A stretch of DNA of 64,000 nucleotides from Paludisphaera rhizosphaerae. GTDB lineage: Bacteria; Planctomycetota; Planctomycetia; Isosphaerales; Isosphaeraceae. The notes below the pieces were generated by a model. That model saw only the letters and a program-made list of their open reading frames with translations. It did not search any database and was not told the origin of the DNA. Numbering within the stretch: the first letter of the stretch is position 1; the number at the start of each line of letters is the position of its first letter. The translations under genes and the position numbers were made by a program. Location: positions 519,853 through 583,852 of the forward strand of contig NZ_JAALCR010000001.1 of assembly GCF_011065895.1 (NCBI RefSeq), read 5' to 3'. This document shows positions 18,634 through 27,451 of the stretch, piece after piece.

Positions 18634-18673
18634 CTACGGTTTTCGCCGTTGACAACTACGGTGAAAACCGTAG
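18634..18673 (+). promoter_or_regulatory. Dyad operator (BlaI/MecI-type) upstream of the repressor gene
   Basis: CTACGGTTTTC at 18634-18644 is repeated inverted as GAAAACCGTAG at 18663-18673. A second overlapping dyad, CTACGGT-GAAA-ACCGTAG, occupies 18656-18673. The half-site thus appears three times (two direct, one inverted) around the -35 and -10 boxes of the promoter that reads into the BlaI-like gene 64 nt downstream. BlaI/MecI dimers bind dyads with TACA-type half-sites; here the TAC-G form is a variant. Autorepression is inferred from position. Confidence 0.7.
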
Positions 18674-18676
18674 ACT
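18649..18676 (+). promoter_or_regulatory. Sigma-70-type promoter of the BlaI-M56 cassette
   Basis: TTGACA at 18649-18654 (a perfect -35) is followed after 16 bp by TAGACT at 18671-18676 (4 of 6 matches to TATAAT). Both boxes sit inside the dyad operator, so a bound repressor would block RNA polymerase. Transcription would begin near 18683, about 54 nt before the ATG of the repressor gene. Confidence 0.6.
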
Positions 18677-18736
18677 CATACGCACGGTCGGACGAAAGAT
18701 CGACGACCTTCATCCGGGAAAGGAGTCTCGATCCCC

Positions 18737-19195
18737 ATGGCGCGTCCCCGCGCGGAGCAGCCGACGCCCGGCGAGCTTGAGGTCTTGAAGGTGCTCTGGG
18801 AGATGTCCCGGCCGGCGACGGTCCGGGAGGTCCTCGACGTCCTCAACGCCCAGGCGGAGAAGCCTCGGGCCTACACGTCGGCCATGAGTCTGCTGAATGT
18901 GATGACGGACAAGGGCCTGCTGCGACGATCGCCGCAAGGTCGGGCCTTCGTCTACGAGCCCGAAAGCGGCCGCGAGCCGACTCTGCGATCCATGCTGGGC
19001 GAGACCCTGCGCCGGGCCTACGACGGCTCGGCCCGCCTCCTCGTCGCCCACCTGCTCGACCAGTCGTCGCCCTCGGCCGAGGAGCTGGACGCCATCCGCA
19101 CGCTCCTCGACGAATACGCATCCAAAACCCCCGAGCCCGACCCGAAAGGAGGCGGATCATGCTCGACTTCGCGACCGAGGCGACGCAAGGGCTAA
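18737..19195 (+). CDS. BlaI/MecI/CopY family transcriptional repressor
   Basis: A 152-residue winged-helix repressor. PTPGELEVLKVLWEMSRPATVREVLDVL (residues 10-37) is the standard BlaI N-terminal helix-turn-helix start, YTSAMSLLNVMTDKGLL the recognition helix and RGRAFVYEP-like wing, and the C-terminal helices (LLDQSSPSAEELDAIRTLLDE) the dimerisation part. In known systems the repressor is cleaved after its partner BlaR1/MecR1 protease senses a signal. The gene has an AAAGGAG box upstream, is led by the dyad operator, and overlaps the first M56 gene by 37 bp. The C-terminal 15 residues lie in the overlap and are rich in Arg/Ser. The signal is unlikely to be a beta-lactam because neither M56 partner carries a penicillin-binding domain. 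Confidence 0.92.
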   Translation: MARPRAEQPTPGELEVLKVLWEMSRPATVREVLDVLNAQAEKPRAYTSAMSLLNVMTDKGLLRRSPQGRAFVYEPESGREPTLRSMLGETLRRAYDGSARLLVAHLLDQSSPSAEELDAIRTLLDEYASKTPEPDPKGGGSCSTSRPRRRKG

Positions 19196-21108
19196 GCGAT
19201 CTGATCTGGCTGGCTCTGCTGCATTCAACCTGGATCGGCCTGGCGATCGGCTCAATCTCGGCCGTCGCCGCCTGGCTGATCCCCCCGGCCGCGCACCGCG
19301 CCCGGCACCTGATGCACCTCGCGGCTCTCGCCCTCCTGTTCGGTGGATCCCTGGTTGGAGGCGTCGTCCAGACAGGGTTCAGTCGAAGCGAGACCGAACC
19401 GCGGGTCCAGGGGGTCCCCAGCGCCGTTGAACGCTCCCCGGAATCGATCACTCTGCGGATCACCCCGACCGAACCGGCGGAGTCGCCGCCGCCGTCTCCC
19501 TCACCCCGCGGAGAAACGCACGTCGATGTTGGATGGATCAAGGCCAGGGCCGCGTCGGTCGTCCAGGCATTGCGACCCGTCGCGATGGCCGCGTGGTGCC
19601 TCGGGGCCGCGACGTTCGGGTTGATGCTGGTGCTGGGCTCGTCGAGCCTGAGGAGGATTCGTCGGGAGTCGACGCCGGCCGAAGTCCTCGACGGCCGCGC
19701 CCGGACGTTCTCAAGGCTGCTGCGACTCCGCCGCGTCCCCGAAATCCGCGTCCATTCGGGGATCTCCGAGCCATGCCTCGCCGGCCTCGTTCGGCCGGTC
19801 GTGCTGCTCCCAGCCGACTGGCTCGCAACGGCGACCGTCGACGAGGTCAACGCCGTCCTCGCCCACGAGTTGTCCCACGCCCGACGCCTCGACCACCTGA
19901 CGTATCCAGCGCTCCGATTCGTCCAAGCGTGCTTGTTCTTTCACCCCTGCGTCTACTGGCTGTCTCGAAACGCCCGACGCGAGGCCGAGCACGCCGCCGA
20001 CATCCTTGCCGCACGGATCACAGGCGATCCGGCTGCGCTGGCCCGAGCCCTGGAATCGGTCGCGCGCCTTCAAACCCGTCGCCCCACCATTCATCGACTC
20101 GGTCTCGCCCTCGGCGGCGAGCGCTCCTCACTTCTGCCTCGAATTCAGGAGTTGCTCGGCATGACGCCCAAACGCCCTCGCCCAATCATTTGGCCCCTCG
20201 CCGCGTTCCCGGCCGCCGTCGTCTTCGCGGGGATCGCCGCGACGGCTCGTCCCGTGCCGAACCTGGACGGCCCTTCGGCCTTCCCCTCCGCCGCATCGGC
20301 ACCGACTCCCAAGAGATATTTCCCACGTCCGAAGCCGCCCGCCGCGCCGGTCCCTCTGACCCGAGAGGAGCGCAAGCGGTTGTTATGGATGGACCGGCAG
20401 AAAATTACGGCCGAGGACCAACGGAGGCTCGACTCTCTCGCCAAGATCTCCTTCAAACTCCAAACCTTGAATATGACGGAATCCGCCTGGCGTCGACTCT
20501 CCAAAGAGGGATACCACGATCTGAGCACGCTGCAACCCGGCCGTGCCTGGCGAGTAGACACGACGACCCTGAATACGGAACTGAGTCGGCTCGACTCCTC
20601 CGAGCTTAAGAGGACGCCGGGGACCCCCAACACGCAAACTTATTACGAGGGTGTTCAGGGTGGAATTCGATTGATACACGGCGGCACGAGCACAGCCTCG
20701 TCCTGGACGGCATGTACGAACCAGAGCGACTTCCGCCTGACGGTTGGTCTGCCGTTTCGCGATGGGACTTTGGTCGACGCGCTCCGGACCGAGTACGAAC
20801 TGAAGATCGAACTCGAACAGCTCGTCGGTGCCGTCGCGTTGAAGGTTGTTCTCGACGTCCAGCCGTCCGTCAGAACACTGATCACATGGAAGGAGGAGGG
20901 GCAATCCTCGGAGATGCAAGAAACGCAACTCAATAATTGGATACCTCTCGAAGTCGAGGGCTGGGTGCCTGCAGGATCGTCGGTGCTGCTCGACACAGCG
21001 GTGTCGGTCGGTGCTGAGCCGATCGATCCGAAACATCTCGAGGATCGATTGGGGGACAGACGCGACTACATACTCATCACCCCAACTGCGGCGGTCGAGT
21101 CGGAGTAG
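19159..21108 (+). CDS. BlaR1-like M56 membrane metallopeptidase, paralogue 1
   Basis: A 649-residue protein. Membrane helices lie near residues 12-35, 47-70 and 135-155. An M56 zinc-protease domain carries the HEXXH motif HELSHARRLDH near residue 236 and a downstream acidic ligand (REAEHAAD). A further hydrophobic helix lies near residue 345-365. The C-terminal 280 residues are extracytoplasmic and unlike the penicillin sensor of BlaR1; they include a Pro-rich linker, then a beta-rich part ending in VEGWVPAGSSVLLDT. A strong AAAGGAGG box sits 7 nt before ATG 19159, inside the repressor gene. Role by analogy: senses something outside the membrane and triggers inactivation of the BlaI-like repressor. 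Confidence 0.88.
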   Translation: MLDFATEATQGLSDLIWLALLHSTWIGLAIGSISAVAAWLIPPAAHRARHLMHLAALALLFGGSLVGGVVQTGFSRSETEPRVQGVPSAVERSPESITLRITPTEPAESPPPSPSPRGETHVDVGWIKARAASVVQALRPVAMAAWCLGAATFGLMLVLGSSSLRRIRRESTPAEVLDGRARTFSRLLRLRRVPEIRVHSGISEPCLAGLVRPVVLLPADWLATATVDEVNAVLAHELSHARRLDHLTYPALRFVQACLFFHPCVYWLSRNARREAEHAADILAARITGDPAALARALESVARLQTRRPTIHRLGLALGGERSSLLPRIQELLGMTPKRPRPIIWPLAAFPAAVVFAGIAATARPVPNLDGPSAFPSAASAPTPKRYFPRPKPPAAPVPLTREERKRLLWMDRQKITAEDQRRLDSLAKISFKLQTLNMTESAWRRLSKEGYHDLSTLQPGRAWRVDTTTLNTELSRLDSSELKRTPGTPNTQTYYEGVQGGIRLIHGGTSTASSWTACTNQSDFRLTVGLPFRDGTLVDALRTEYELKIELEQLVGAVALKVVLDVQPSVRTLITWKEEGQSSEMQETQLNNWIPLEVEGWVPAGSSVLLDTAVSVGAEPIDPKHLEDRLGDRRDYILITPTAAVESE

Positions 21109-21229
21109 CCGACCATACCCGATCGCCTGGAAGAATGGCCTTTCGTAGGGTGGGTACGGCATTCGGACGATTCCGTATCGGGCGTAGACCATATTCCTCA
21201 ATCAACCCGGGAGGATGAGGAGGCGAACC

Positions 21230-23251
21230 ATGTCAGGATTCCCTACCCCAACGCTGCTGCAGTTGAGCGATCTGGTCTGGATGTCGCTGCTGCACGCGAC
21301 CTGGCTCGGGTTCGTCATGAGCCTCGCGGCCAAGGTGGCTGCATCGCTCGGATGGCCTGCGTCGCATCGAGGCCGGCACGCCTTGTTCGTCGCGGGCCTG
21401 GGACTCGTCGCAGTCGGCGGTCCAGGCATGGGGGTTGCGCACCGAGTCTGTGTATCCGAGTCAACCGAGCCAACGACCTTTCGCACGACGATCACGCCGG
21501 GTTCGGTTGACTTTTCATCATCGGCCGCTTCAGCACGCCCGGTTGTTTCACCACGACCGGAGACCGCGAGGCCGGTGGGCTCTCGCCTCTGGGAGTGGAT
21601 CGCCTTGGCCTGCGGTTGGGTCGACTCCTCGCGAGGATACGTCACAGCCATGTGGGCGGTGGGCGCGTCGGCCTGCGGCTCGGCGCTGCTGATCGGAGCG
21701 CTGACGTTGCCCCGACTACGCCGCCAGGCGAGTCCCAGCCCGATCCTGCAAAGCCAAGCCTTGCGACTGGTGAGGCTGTTGCGCCTGCGTCGAATCCCAG
21801 CCGTTCTTGAGCATCCCCGGATCGTCGAACCCTGCCTCACCGGCGTCGTTCGACCGATCATCCTGCTGCCGTCGAATTGGCTGGCCTCGGCTTCCGGGGA
21901 CGAAATCGACGCCGTTCTCGCCCACGAGCTGGCCCACGCGAAAAGGCTCGATCACTGGACGAACCTTTTCCAACGCGCTGTCGAAGCCCTGCTCTTCTTC
22001 CACCCCGGCGTCCTGGGCCTTTCCCGGCGCGCCCGCCTCGGGGCCGAGTTCGCCGCCGACGCCCTGGCCGCCCGCCTGACGGGCGACCCACTGGCCCTGG
22101 CTCGCGCCCTCGATTCCGTCGCCCGCTCGAAACCGCCTCGTCAGCGTCCCATGTCCTTCCGTCTCGCCGTGACTGGTGACCGCACCGCCCTGTTCTCTCG
22201 CATTCAGGAGCTGCTCGGCATGAAGCCCAACCGTCCTCGCCTGACGTTCGGATCACTCGCGGCCCTGCCGGTCGCTGCGGCAACGGTGATCTTCACCGTC
22301 AACTCCGGCGTGGGTTCACCCCCTCCTCAGCCTGCGGAGCCGATGCAGGTCCGAGTCGATGGTGTGAAGACCAACCGCCCTCCCGCCGAGTTGAATGGTC
22401 GCGATCTCCCCCAGGATGTCCTCAAGCGGCTCAGTACGACGCGGCCCAGAAACCTTTCACACGACGACCTTGTCACACTCGTCCGAACCATTCCCCATGA
22501 CAAAGGCGATCCGGCGCGATTGTCGCGTGATGAGTTGTTGGCGATCGCCGCGCCGAACCAGGTCAGCTTCGAGGTGAGGTATTTCAGCGTACCCGTCAAC
22601 CCGAGCGGCATGAGGCCCAGCGTCGTAGCCATGGAGGACAAACCGGCCTTGGTCTTTCCAAACATCAGCAATTCGATTCTGCCCGACGACCTCTTCAAGT
22701 GGTCGTCCAAGACCGGTTTGAGATCGCCCCGAGTCACCACCTGGGAACGTGCTTCCGCGATCCTATCCGCCGGTTCGCTCGTCGTTCCCGACGACCCCAT
22801 GTTGCTTGCGGTCCGAACGGCCGGCGATCAGGGCCGTCTCGACGAGCGAATCGTCGGTCGCCTCGACGGAGCCACGCAGGACCCGACGACGGTCGCGTCC
22901 GTCATCGACGGAGCCGGAGCGCGACTGGTTCTGCAACTATCCGCCGTACGCAAACCAGGAGGCCATGCGGTGGAGGTGCGTTTCCTCGGTTCGCTGCCCG
23001 AGAACCGAAACGTCCCTGAGGGCGCGAGGCGAACCGTCCAGCGTCGCGCGACCCTCAACGTTCCCGACGGGTGCGGCATTCAACTCGATACCGGACTGGA
23101 CATCGTCGGAGCCGGCGACGCACCACCTCCAGGGCCACATCTCCGAACGATCGCCGTCATCTCCCTTCTCCATATACCCAACGACGAGGAAGAGGAGGCG
23201 ATGGAAGGCCCCGTCGTCGAATTCCCGCCCGTCCAAACCAGCCCGCACTGA
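21230..23251 (+). CDS. BlaR1-like M56 membrane metallopeptidase, paralogue 2
   Basis: The protein has 673 residues counting from ATG 21230 (GAGGAGG box upstream; an ATG at 21215 would add five residues). It is a clear tandem duplicate of the upstream gene: LSDLVWMSLLHATWLG against LSDLIWLALLHSTWIG, HELAHAKRLDH against HELSHARRLDH, and RIQELLGMKPNRPR against RIQELLGMTPKRPR. The zinc motif is intact. The C-terminal 300 residues are much more diverged but end with a comparable beta segment (RRATLNVPDGCGIQLDT). No second BlaI gene accompanies it, and the 121-nt gap before it holds no evident terminator, so one repressor probably serves two sensors. Confidence 0.88.
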   Translation: MSGFPTPTLLQLSDLVWMSLLHATWLGFVMSLAAKVAASLGWPASHRGRHALFVAGLGLVAVGGPGMGVAHRVCVSESTEPTTFRTTITPGSVDFSSSAASARPVVSPRPETARPVGSRLWEWIALACGWVDSSRGYVTAMWAVGASACGSALLIGALTLPRLRRQASPSPILQSQALRLVRLLRLRRIPAVLEHPRIVEPCLTGVVRPIILLPSNWLASASGDEIDAVLAHELAHAKRLDHWTNLFQRAVEALLFFHPGVLGLSRRARLGAEFAADALAARLTGDPLALARALDSVARSKPPRQRPMSFRLAVTGDRTALFSRIQELLGMKPNRPRLTFGSLAALPVAAATVIFTVNSGVGSPPPQPAEPMQVRVDGVKTNRPPAELNGRDLPQDVLKRLSTTRPRNLSHDDLVTLVRTIPHDKGDPARLSRDELLAIAAPNQVSFEVRYFSVPVNPSGMRPSVVAMEDKPALVFPNISNSILPDDLFKWSSKTGLRSPRVTTWERASAILSAGSLVVPDDPMLLAVRTAGDQGRLDERIVGRLDGATQDPTTVASVIDGAGARLVLQLSAVRKPGGHAVEVRFLGSLPENRNVPEGARRTVQRRATLNVPDGCGIQLDTGLDIVGAGDAPPPGPHLRTIAVISLLHIPNDEEEEAMEGPVVEFPPVQTSPH

Positions 23252-24032
23252 CGAATCGGCCGAAACCAGCCGACGACAGGCCCCCGACCGCCACGGCTTC
23301 CGATGTCCCGAATCCGTGGCGGTCGGCGAACAGCAAGGCAAGCTGTGAGTAAACTCTCTGTAGGGATAACCTCCGCGAGCAGGCTCTTTGACATCTCGGT
23401 TGGATTGCCAGGGCGACCGCGCACGAAATACGGGTCGCTGCGAAGCCGCCGTCGGCTGCCGGCACCCCATTCCTCGCCGATCGAAGCCAGCGGCACGTTC
23501 GTCGGAAATCGCCATTTGACAACGCGTTACGCCCATACCGCAGGCTTGAATCAAGGGCGATCGAAGCCAAAATCGAAGCCGATCAGCGAGGGGATCGGAG
23601 GCCGATGAGGGCTACGAAGGGAGCCAGATCTCGTCAGTCGAAGCGTCCGACAACCCCGACGAGTATCACGGAAAACGAGCGAACGAAGCCACGACGATCT
23701 CGGCCGCAACGACTTGATTTCCAAGGCTTTGCAGTCAGATCCGAGCAGAACCCTCGAAGCGATCGAACCCAAAGTCGAGGCTCCCTTTGACTCGATCCGA
23801 GCAAACGTTCTCGCCCCAGGTTTGCTGAGCCGCGGGGGCCCATTGGGACGGTCGTCCTCAACTCGCTCCGATGACCTGGGCTCTGACGATCCCGACCATT
23901 AGGGCGCTTGCCGAGGGCCGGAGGGCCTGGCACCGGGCTTTCGCGCGGGCTCCCCTTTATGGTGGAATACGTCCTCCCTTGCACCCGGAAGAACGACGCA
24001 ACGCCCGGGTCTTCGAGCCGAGGAATCGCTGC
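23252..24032. other. Gene-free intergenic stretch with degenerate direct repeats
   Basis: About 780 bp without a supportable gene. A 22-bp unit beginning GATCGAAGCC occurs at 23559-23580 and again, with 18 of 22 matches, at 23761-23782 (GATCGAACCC...). A shorter copy (CGATCGAAGCCA) lies at 23478-23489, and variants of CGAACGAAGCC or CGGAGGCCGAT lie at 23679-23690 and 23595-23606. Short open frames here are full of Arg/Ser/Thr/Pro and look like non-coding sequence. It may be a decayed repeat family or a remnant of a larger element. No terminal inverted repeats or integrase were seen. Confidence 0.5.
23559..23782. repeat. Imperfect direct repeats with GATCGAAGCC core
   Basis: Copies at 23559-23580 and 23761-23782 match at 18 of 22 positions, spaced about 200 bp, with a further internal half-copy (AATCGAAGCC) at 23571-23580. 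The low copy number in the window prevents a family assignment. Confidence 0.45.
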
Positions 24033-25547
24033 ATGGAAACTCAGACAATCTCGTCCCCTGCGCCCGCGCAGACGCAACCCGTCGTCTTGCCGCGCGTGCT
24101 GGGGCCGATCGCCGCGCTCTGCGTGGTGGTCGGGTCGGTCATCGGCTCGGGGATCTTCATCGTGCCGGCCCGCGTGGCGCATGAACTCCCCTTTCTGGGC
24201 GGGATCATCGGGATCTGGATCGTCGCGGGAGCCTTCACCACCGCCGGGGCGCTGACGCTCGCCGAGTTGGGGGCGATGATCCCGCAGGCGGGCGGGCCTT
24301 ACGTCTACCTTCGCGAGGCCTACGGTAAGCTGCCGGCCTTTCTCTTCGGCTGGTCAGAGCTGACCGTTTCCCGCGCCGGGTCGATGGCGACGCTCGCGGC
24401 GGCCTTCGCCCGTTACTTCGCCCAGATCTTCCCCGCGCCGGAATCGATCCACGGGGCCGTCTGGCAGGCGATGGCCGCCGTCAGCGCCATCACCATCGTC
24501 ACCTTCATCAACGTGTTGGGGACGAAGGGGGGCGGCGGGTTGCAGGTGGTCGGCACAGCGCTGAAGGTCGGCGGCGTTCTCACGCTCATCGCCCTGCCGT
24601 TCATCGTGGGGGGCGGCAGCGTCCAGAACCTCTCGCCCTGGAGCCTCCCGGCCGACTACAAGGGGAGCCTCTTCTCGGCCGCGATGGTCGCCATGGTCGG
24701 CGTCCTCTGGGCCTACGACGGCTGGATGAACGTCACGCCGCTGGCCGAGGAAATCCGAGACCCCGGCCGCAACATCCCGATGGCGATGGTTCTGGGAATG
24801 TCCAGCCTCGTCGCGATCTACCTCACGATGACGATCGCCTATCACTACGTCCTGCCGATGGCCGCCGTCTCCGCCGCTCACGATGCCAGTAGCGCGAACA
24901 TCGCGAACGCGGTCGCCGCCGTCTACTGCAAGACGCTGCTCGGGGCGAACGGCGTTCTTGCGATCTCCGCGTTGGTGATGTGCTCGACCTTCATCTCGCT
25001 CAACGGCAACGCTCTGACCGGCCCTCGCTCCTACTTCGCGATGGCCCGCGACGGCCTGTTGCCGGCCTGGTTCGACCGGATCCACCCCCGGTTCCAGACG
25101 CCTTCCAACGCGATCATCGCCCAGGCGATCTGGGCGATCACGCTGACCATCGTGGGGACGGCCATGATCCTCGTGCCGCCGCCGACCTCGTCGGGCTGGC
25201 TGCCCGACTTCGTCACGTCCGCCTGGACGACCCTCAACCGCAAGCACCTGTACGACATCCTGCTGGACTACGTCATCTTCGGCGCAACGGTCTTCTACAT
25301 GCTGGCGATCACCAGCGTGTTCGTCCTCCGGAAGACCCGGCCCGACACTCCCCGCCCGTACAAGACCTGGGGCTATCCCTTCACCCCCATGCTCTTCGTG
25401 GGCGCCTCGCTGCTGCTCCTGGGCTCGATGCTGGCCAACCATGAGACCCGGATGCAGGCCCTCGGCGGCGGCGTGCTGATCCTCCTGGGCGTGCCGGCGT
25501 ACTACCTGCTGAGGCGCAAACCGACGCTCGCCGAATCAGCCGGCTGA
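24033..25547 (+). CDS. APC-superfamily amino acid permease
   Basis: The protein has 504 residues counting from ATG 24033, the start just before the hydrophobic core; upstream in-frame codons belong to the non-coding stretch. About twelve to thirteen transmembrane helices are visible. The first helix carries the APC signature VVGSVIGSGIFIVPARV; TM2 ends AELGAMIPQAGGPYVYLREAYG, as in amino acid/polyamine antiporter-type permeases. The protein should import or exchange amino acids across the inner membrane; substrate cannot be told. It ends 12 bp inside the convergent RmlD-like gene. The C-terminal part carries a hydrophilic loop (PPTSSGWLPDFVTSAWTT) seen in related Planctomycetes-type permeases only by inference. 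Confidence 0.9.
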   Translation: METQTISSPAPAQTQPVVLPRVLGPIAALCVVVGSVIGSGIFIVPARVAHELPFLGGIIGIWIVAGAFTTAGALTLAELGAMIPQAGGPYVYLREAYGKLPAFLFGWSELTVSRAGSMATLAAAFARYFAQIFPAPESIHGAVWQAMAAVSAITIVTFINVLGTKGGGGLQVVGTALKVGGVLTLIALPFIVGGGSVQNLSPWSLPADYKGSLFSAAMVAMVGVLWAYDGWMNVTPLAEEIRDPGRNIPMAMVLGMSSLVAIYLTMTIAYHYVLPMAAVSAAHDASSANIANAVAAVYCKTLLGANGVLAISALVMCSTFISLNGNALTGPRSYFAMARDGLLPAWFDRIHPRFQTPSNAIIAQAIWAITLTIVGTAMILVPPPTSSGWLPDFVTSAWTTLNRKHLYDILLDYVIFGATVFYMLAITSVFVLRKTRPDTPRPYKTWGYPFTPMLFVGASLLLLGSMLANHETRMQALGGGVLILLGVPAYYLLRRKPTLAESAG

Positions 25548-26393
25548 GCCTCTCGCCATCGCTCGCACGGCCTCCTCGACGGGAGGTCGTTCGAGAGTCG
25601 GGAGGAGGGCGGCCAGCCGGGACGTGTCGAGCGAGACGTCGGCCGGGCGAGGCTCCGAGAAGGAGGCCTCGGCCCGGCTGTTGGATCGGACGAGGCTCCC
25701 GTCCAGCCCCAGGCCGCGAGCGACCTTCGTCATCAACTCGAACCGGCTGAGACGCTCCGCCCCTCCGACGTGGACGATCCCTCGGAAGTCCGACGCCGCC
25801 AGCATCGCCAACGCCCGCGCGGCCGTCGCATAGTCGAGGGGCGTGCGGAACTCGTCGTCGAAGAACGTCTGGGGCGCGCCCGCTCGGAGCTGGCCGACGG
25901 CCTTGTCGTAGAAGGTCTCGCGATCGCAGAGCGTCGGGCCGTAAAGCAGGCAGATCCGGGCGACGACGGAATCGGGGGCTTTCAGGGCCTCCAACTCGGC
26001 CGCTCGTTTGGTCGCGCCGTAGGCCAGGATCGGCCTCGGCTCGTCGGACTCGGTCGACCAGGGCTTCGTACCGTCGAAGACCATGTCGGTCGAGGTGAAG
26101 ACCAGGCGTCGTCCCCTTGCCGCGCACCACTCGGAGATCCAGGCGACGGCCTCCACGTTGATCGTCCGCGCCCGGTCGGGATCGCGGCGGCACGTCTCGG
26201 CGTCGCTGATGGCTGCGGCGTGCAGGACGACGTCGGCATCGGCCTGATCGAGGCCCCGCGAGACGGCCCCAGGATCCGTCAAGTCGACCGCATGGGAACC
26301 CGCCCAGCGGACGACCTCCCAGCCCCGCATGTTCAGAGGATCGCGTAAATACGCGCCGATCCTTCCCGTCGCGCCCGTCAACAGAATCCGCAT
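25536..26393 (-). CDS. NAD(P)-dependent SDR / dTDP-4-dehydrorhamnose reductase-like protein
   Basis: A 285-residue extended short-chain dehydrogenase. The N-terminus MRILLTGATGRIGAYL is the GxxGxxG dinucleotide motif; VLHAAAISDAETC, FTSTDMVFDG and the catalytic YxxxK (YGATK near residue 126) follow in order, matching RmlD_sub_bind proteins. RmlD itself makes dTDP-rhamnose, but the other rml genes are absent here, so it may act on another nucleotide sugar. It overlaps the APC permease tail by 12 bp in convergent orientation. The start is ATG 26393, with no alternative before the nucleotide-binding motif. Confidence 0.85.
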   Translation of the reverse strand: MRILLTGATGRIGAYLRDPLNMRGWEVVRWAGSHAVDLTDPGAVSRGLDQADADVVLHAAAISDAETCRRDPDRARTINVEAVAWISEWCAARGRRLVFTSTDMVFDGTKPWSTESDEPRPILAYGATKRAAELEALKAPDSVVARICLLYGPTLCDRETFYDKAVGQLRAGAPQTFFDDEFRTPLDYATAARALAMLAASDFRGIVHVGGAERLSRFELMTKVARGLGLDGSLVRSNSRAEASFSEPRPADVSLDTSRLAALLPTLERPPVEEAVRAMARGSAG

Positions 26394-26500
26394 GGTCCGC
26401 GCATCCTCCGAGTGCCTCGAAAAACCTCGCCATTACGTCGCAAGGACGCCTTTTCTCCGACCGATGATAGGCGACGGACACCTCCGAGGAAAACGATCAA

Positions 26501-27448
26501 GTGACGACGCGCGTCCCTTCACCTGGACCGCCGCGCGACGTGGGAGCGGCCGAGATGGACATCCGCAACGTGGCTCTGGACGACCTGGTCCTCGACCCCG
26601 ACCTCAACCTGCGCGACCGCCTGGACGACTTCACCGTCGAGCGATACGCCGAGGCGTGGGACCGGCTCCCTCCCATCACCGTCTACGAGGTCGACGAGCG
26701 CTGGCTGCTCGCCGACGGCTTCCACCGCCACGCCGCGGCCATCATGCTCGGCAAGCGGACGATCCCGGCCGAGATCCGCCCCGGCTCGTTCAACGAAGCT
26801 CTCGACTACGTCTCCAGCGTCAACCTCTTCCACGGCCTCCCGCTCTCACGGACGGAGCGTCGGCGGGCCGTCGAGGTCAAGCTCAAGCTGCACCACGACT
26901 GGTCGGACCGTCGCACGGCCGAGGAGCTGGGCGTCTCGCGTGAGCTGGTGGCGAAGATCCGCAAGCAGCTCATCGACGGCCACCAGATCCCCAACAATCC
27001 AGGCCGCGTCGGGGCCGACGGCAAGCTCTACACCACGGCCGGTCTGCCCAAGGATCCCAACGAGAACCGTCCGCGCGACAACCTGTCCGGCGGCGCTTCG
27101 CCCGAGACCGCCGAACGCGGCCGCCGGAACATGTCGGCGGCCACCGCTCCCTGGGACGAAGAGGCCCCGGCGCGGGCGTCCTCCGGCCCGCCGATCGCCG
27201 AGGAGGTCCACTTCGCCGGCGGCGTCGATCCTCGGATCGTCGCCATGCAGGCCCCCGTTGAGGTGGAGGCCCCTTCGATCGACGAGCTGCTCAACGTCAT
27301 GGCCAAGCAGATCATGGACGTCGTCGGCTGGACCGAGGCCGAGGGCTTCATCGAGAGCTATCGCACCGCCAGCTCCAACGCGCGAGGCGTCTTCCACGCC
27401 GCAGTCATCAAGATGGCTGCACGAGCCGATCGGTTGCGACGGGCCTGA
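26501..27448 (+). CDS. ParB-like nuclease/CTPase domain protein, orphan
   Basis: The protein has 315 residues from GTG 26501, or 297 from ATG 26555; both have a purine-rich box upstream. Residues 20-120 form a ParB/Sulfiredoxin-like domain (LVLDPDLNLRD; ITVYEVDERWLLADGFHRHAAAIMLG). A helix-turn-helix follows (RRTAEELGVSRELVAKIRKQL). The remainder is a low-complexity linker and a C-terminal helical segment (LLNVMAKQIMDVVGWTEAEGF). No parA lies nearby and no parS-like site was seen, so a role in chromosome partition is not supported; a DNA-binding regulator is more likely. It converges with hemW across 3 nt. Confidence 0.7.
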   Translation: MTTRVPSPGPPRDVGAAEMDIRNVALDDLVLDPDLNLRDRLDDFTVERYAEAWDRLPPITVYEVDERWLLADGFHRHAAAIMLGKRTIPAEIRPGSFNEALDYVSSVNLFHGLPLSRTERRRAVEVKLKLHHDWSDRRTAEELGVSRELVAKIRKQLIDGHQIPNNPGRVGADGKLYTTAGLPKDPNENRPRDNLSGGASPETAERGRRNMSAATAPWDEEAPARASSGPPIAEEVHFAGGVDPRIVAMQAPVEVEAPSIDELLNVMAKQIMDVVGWTEAEGFIESYRTASSNARGVFHAAVIKMAARADRLRRA

Positions 27449-27451
27449 GGT

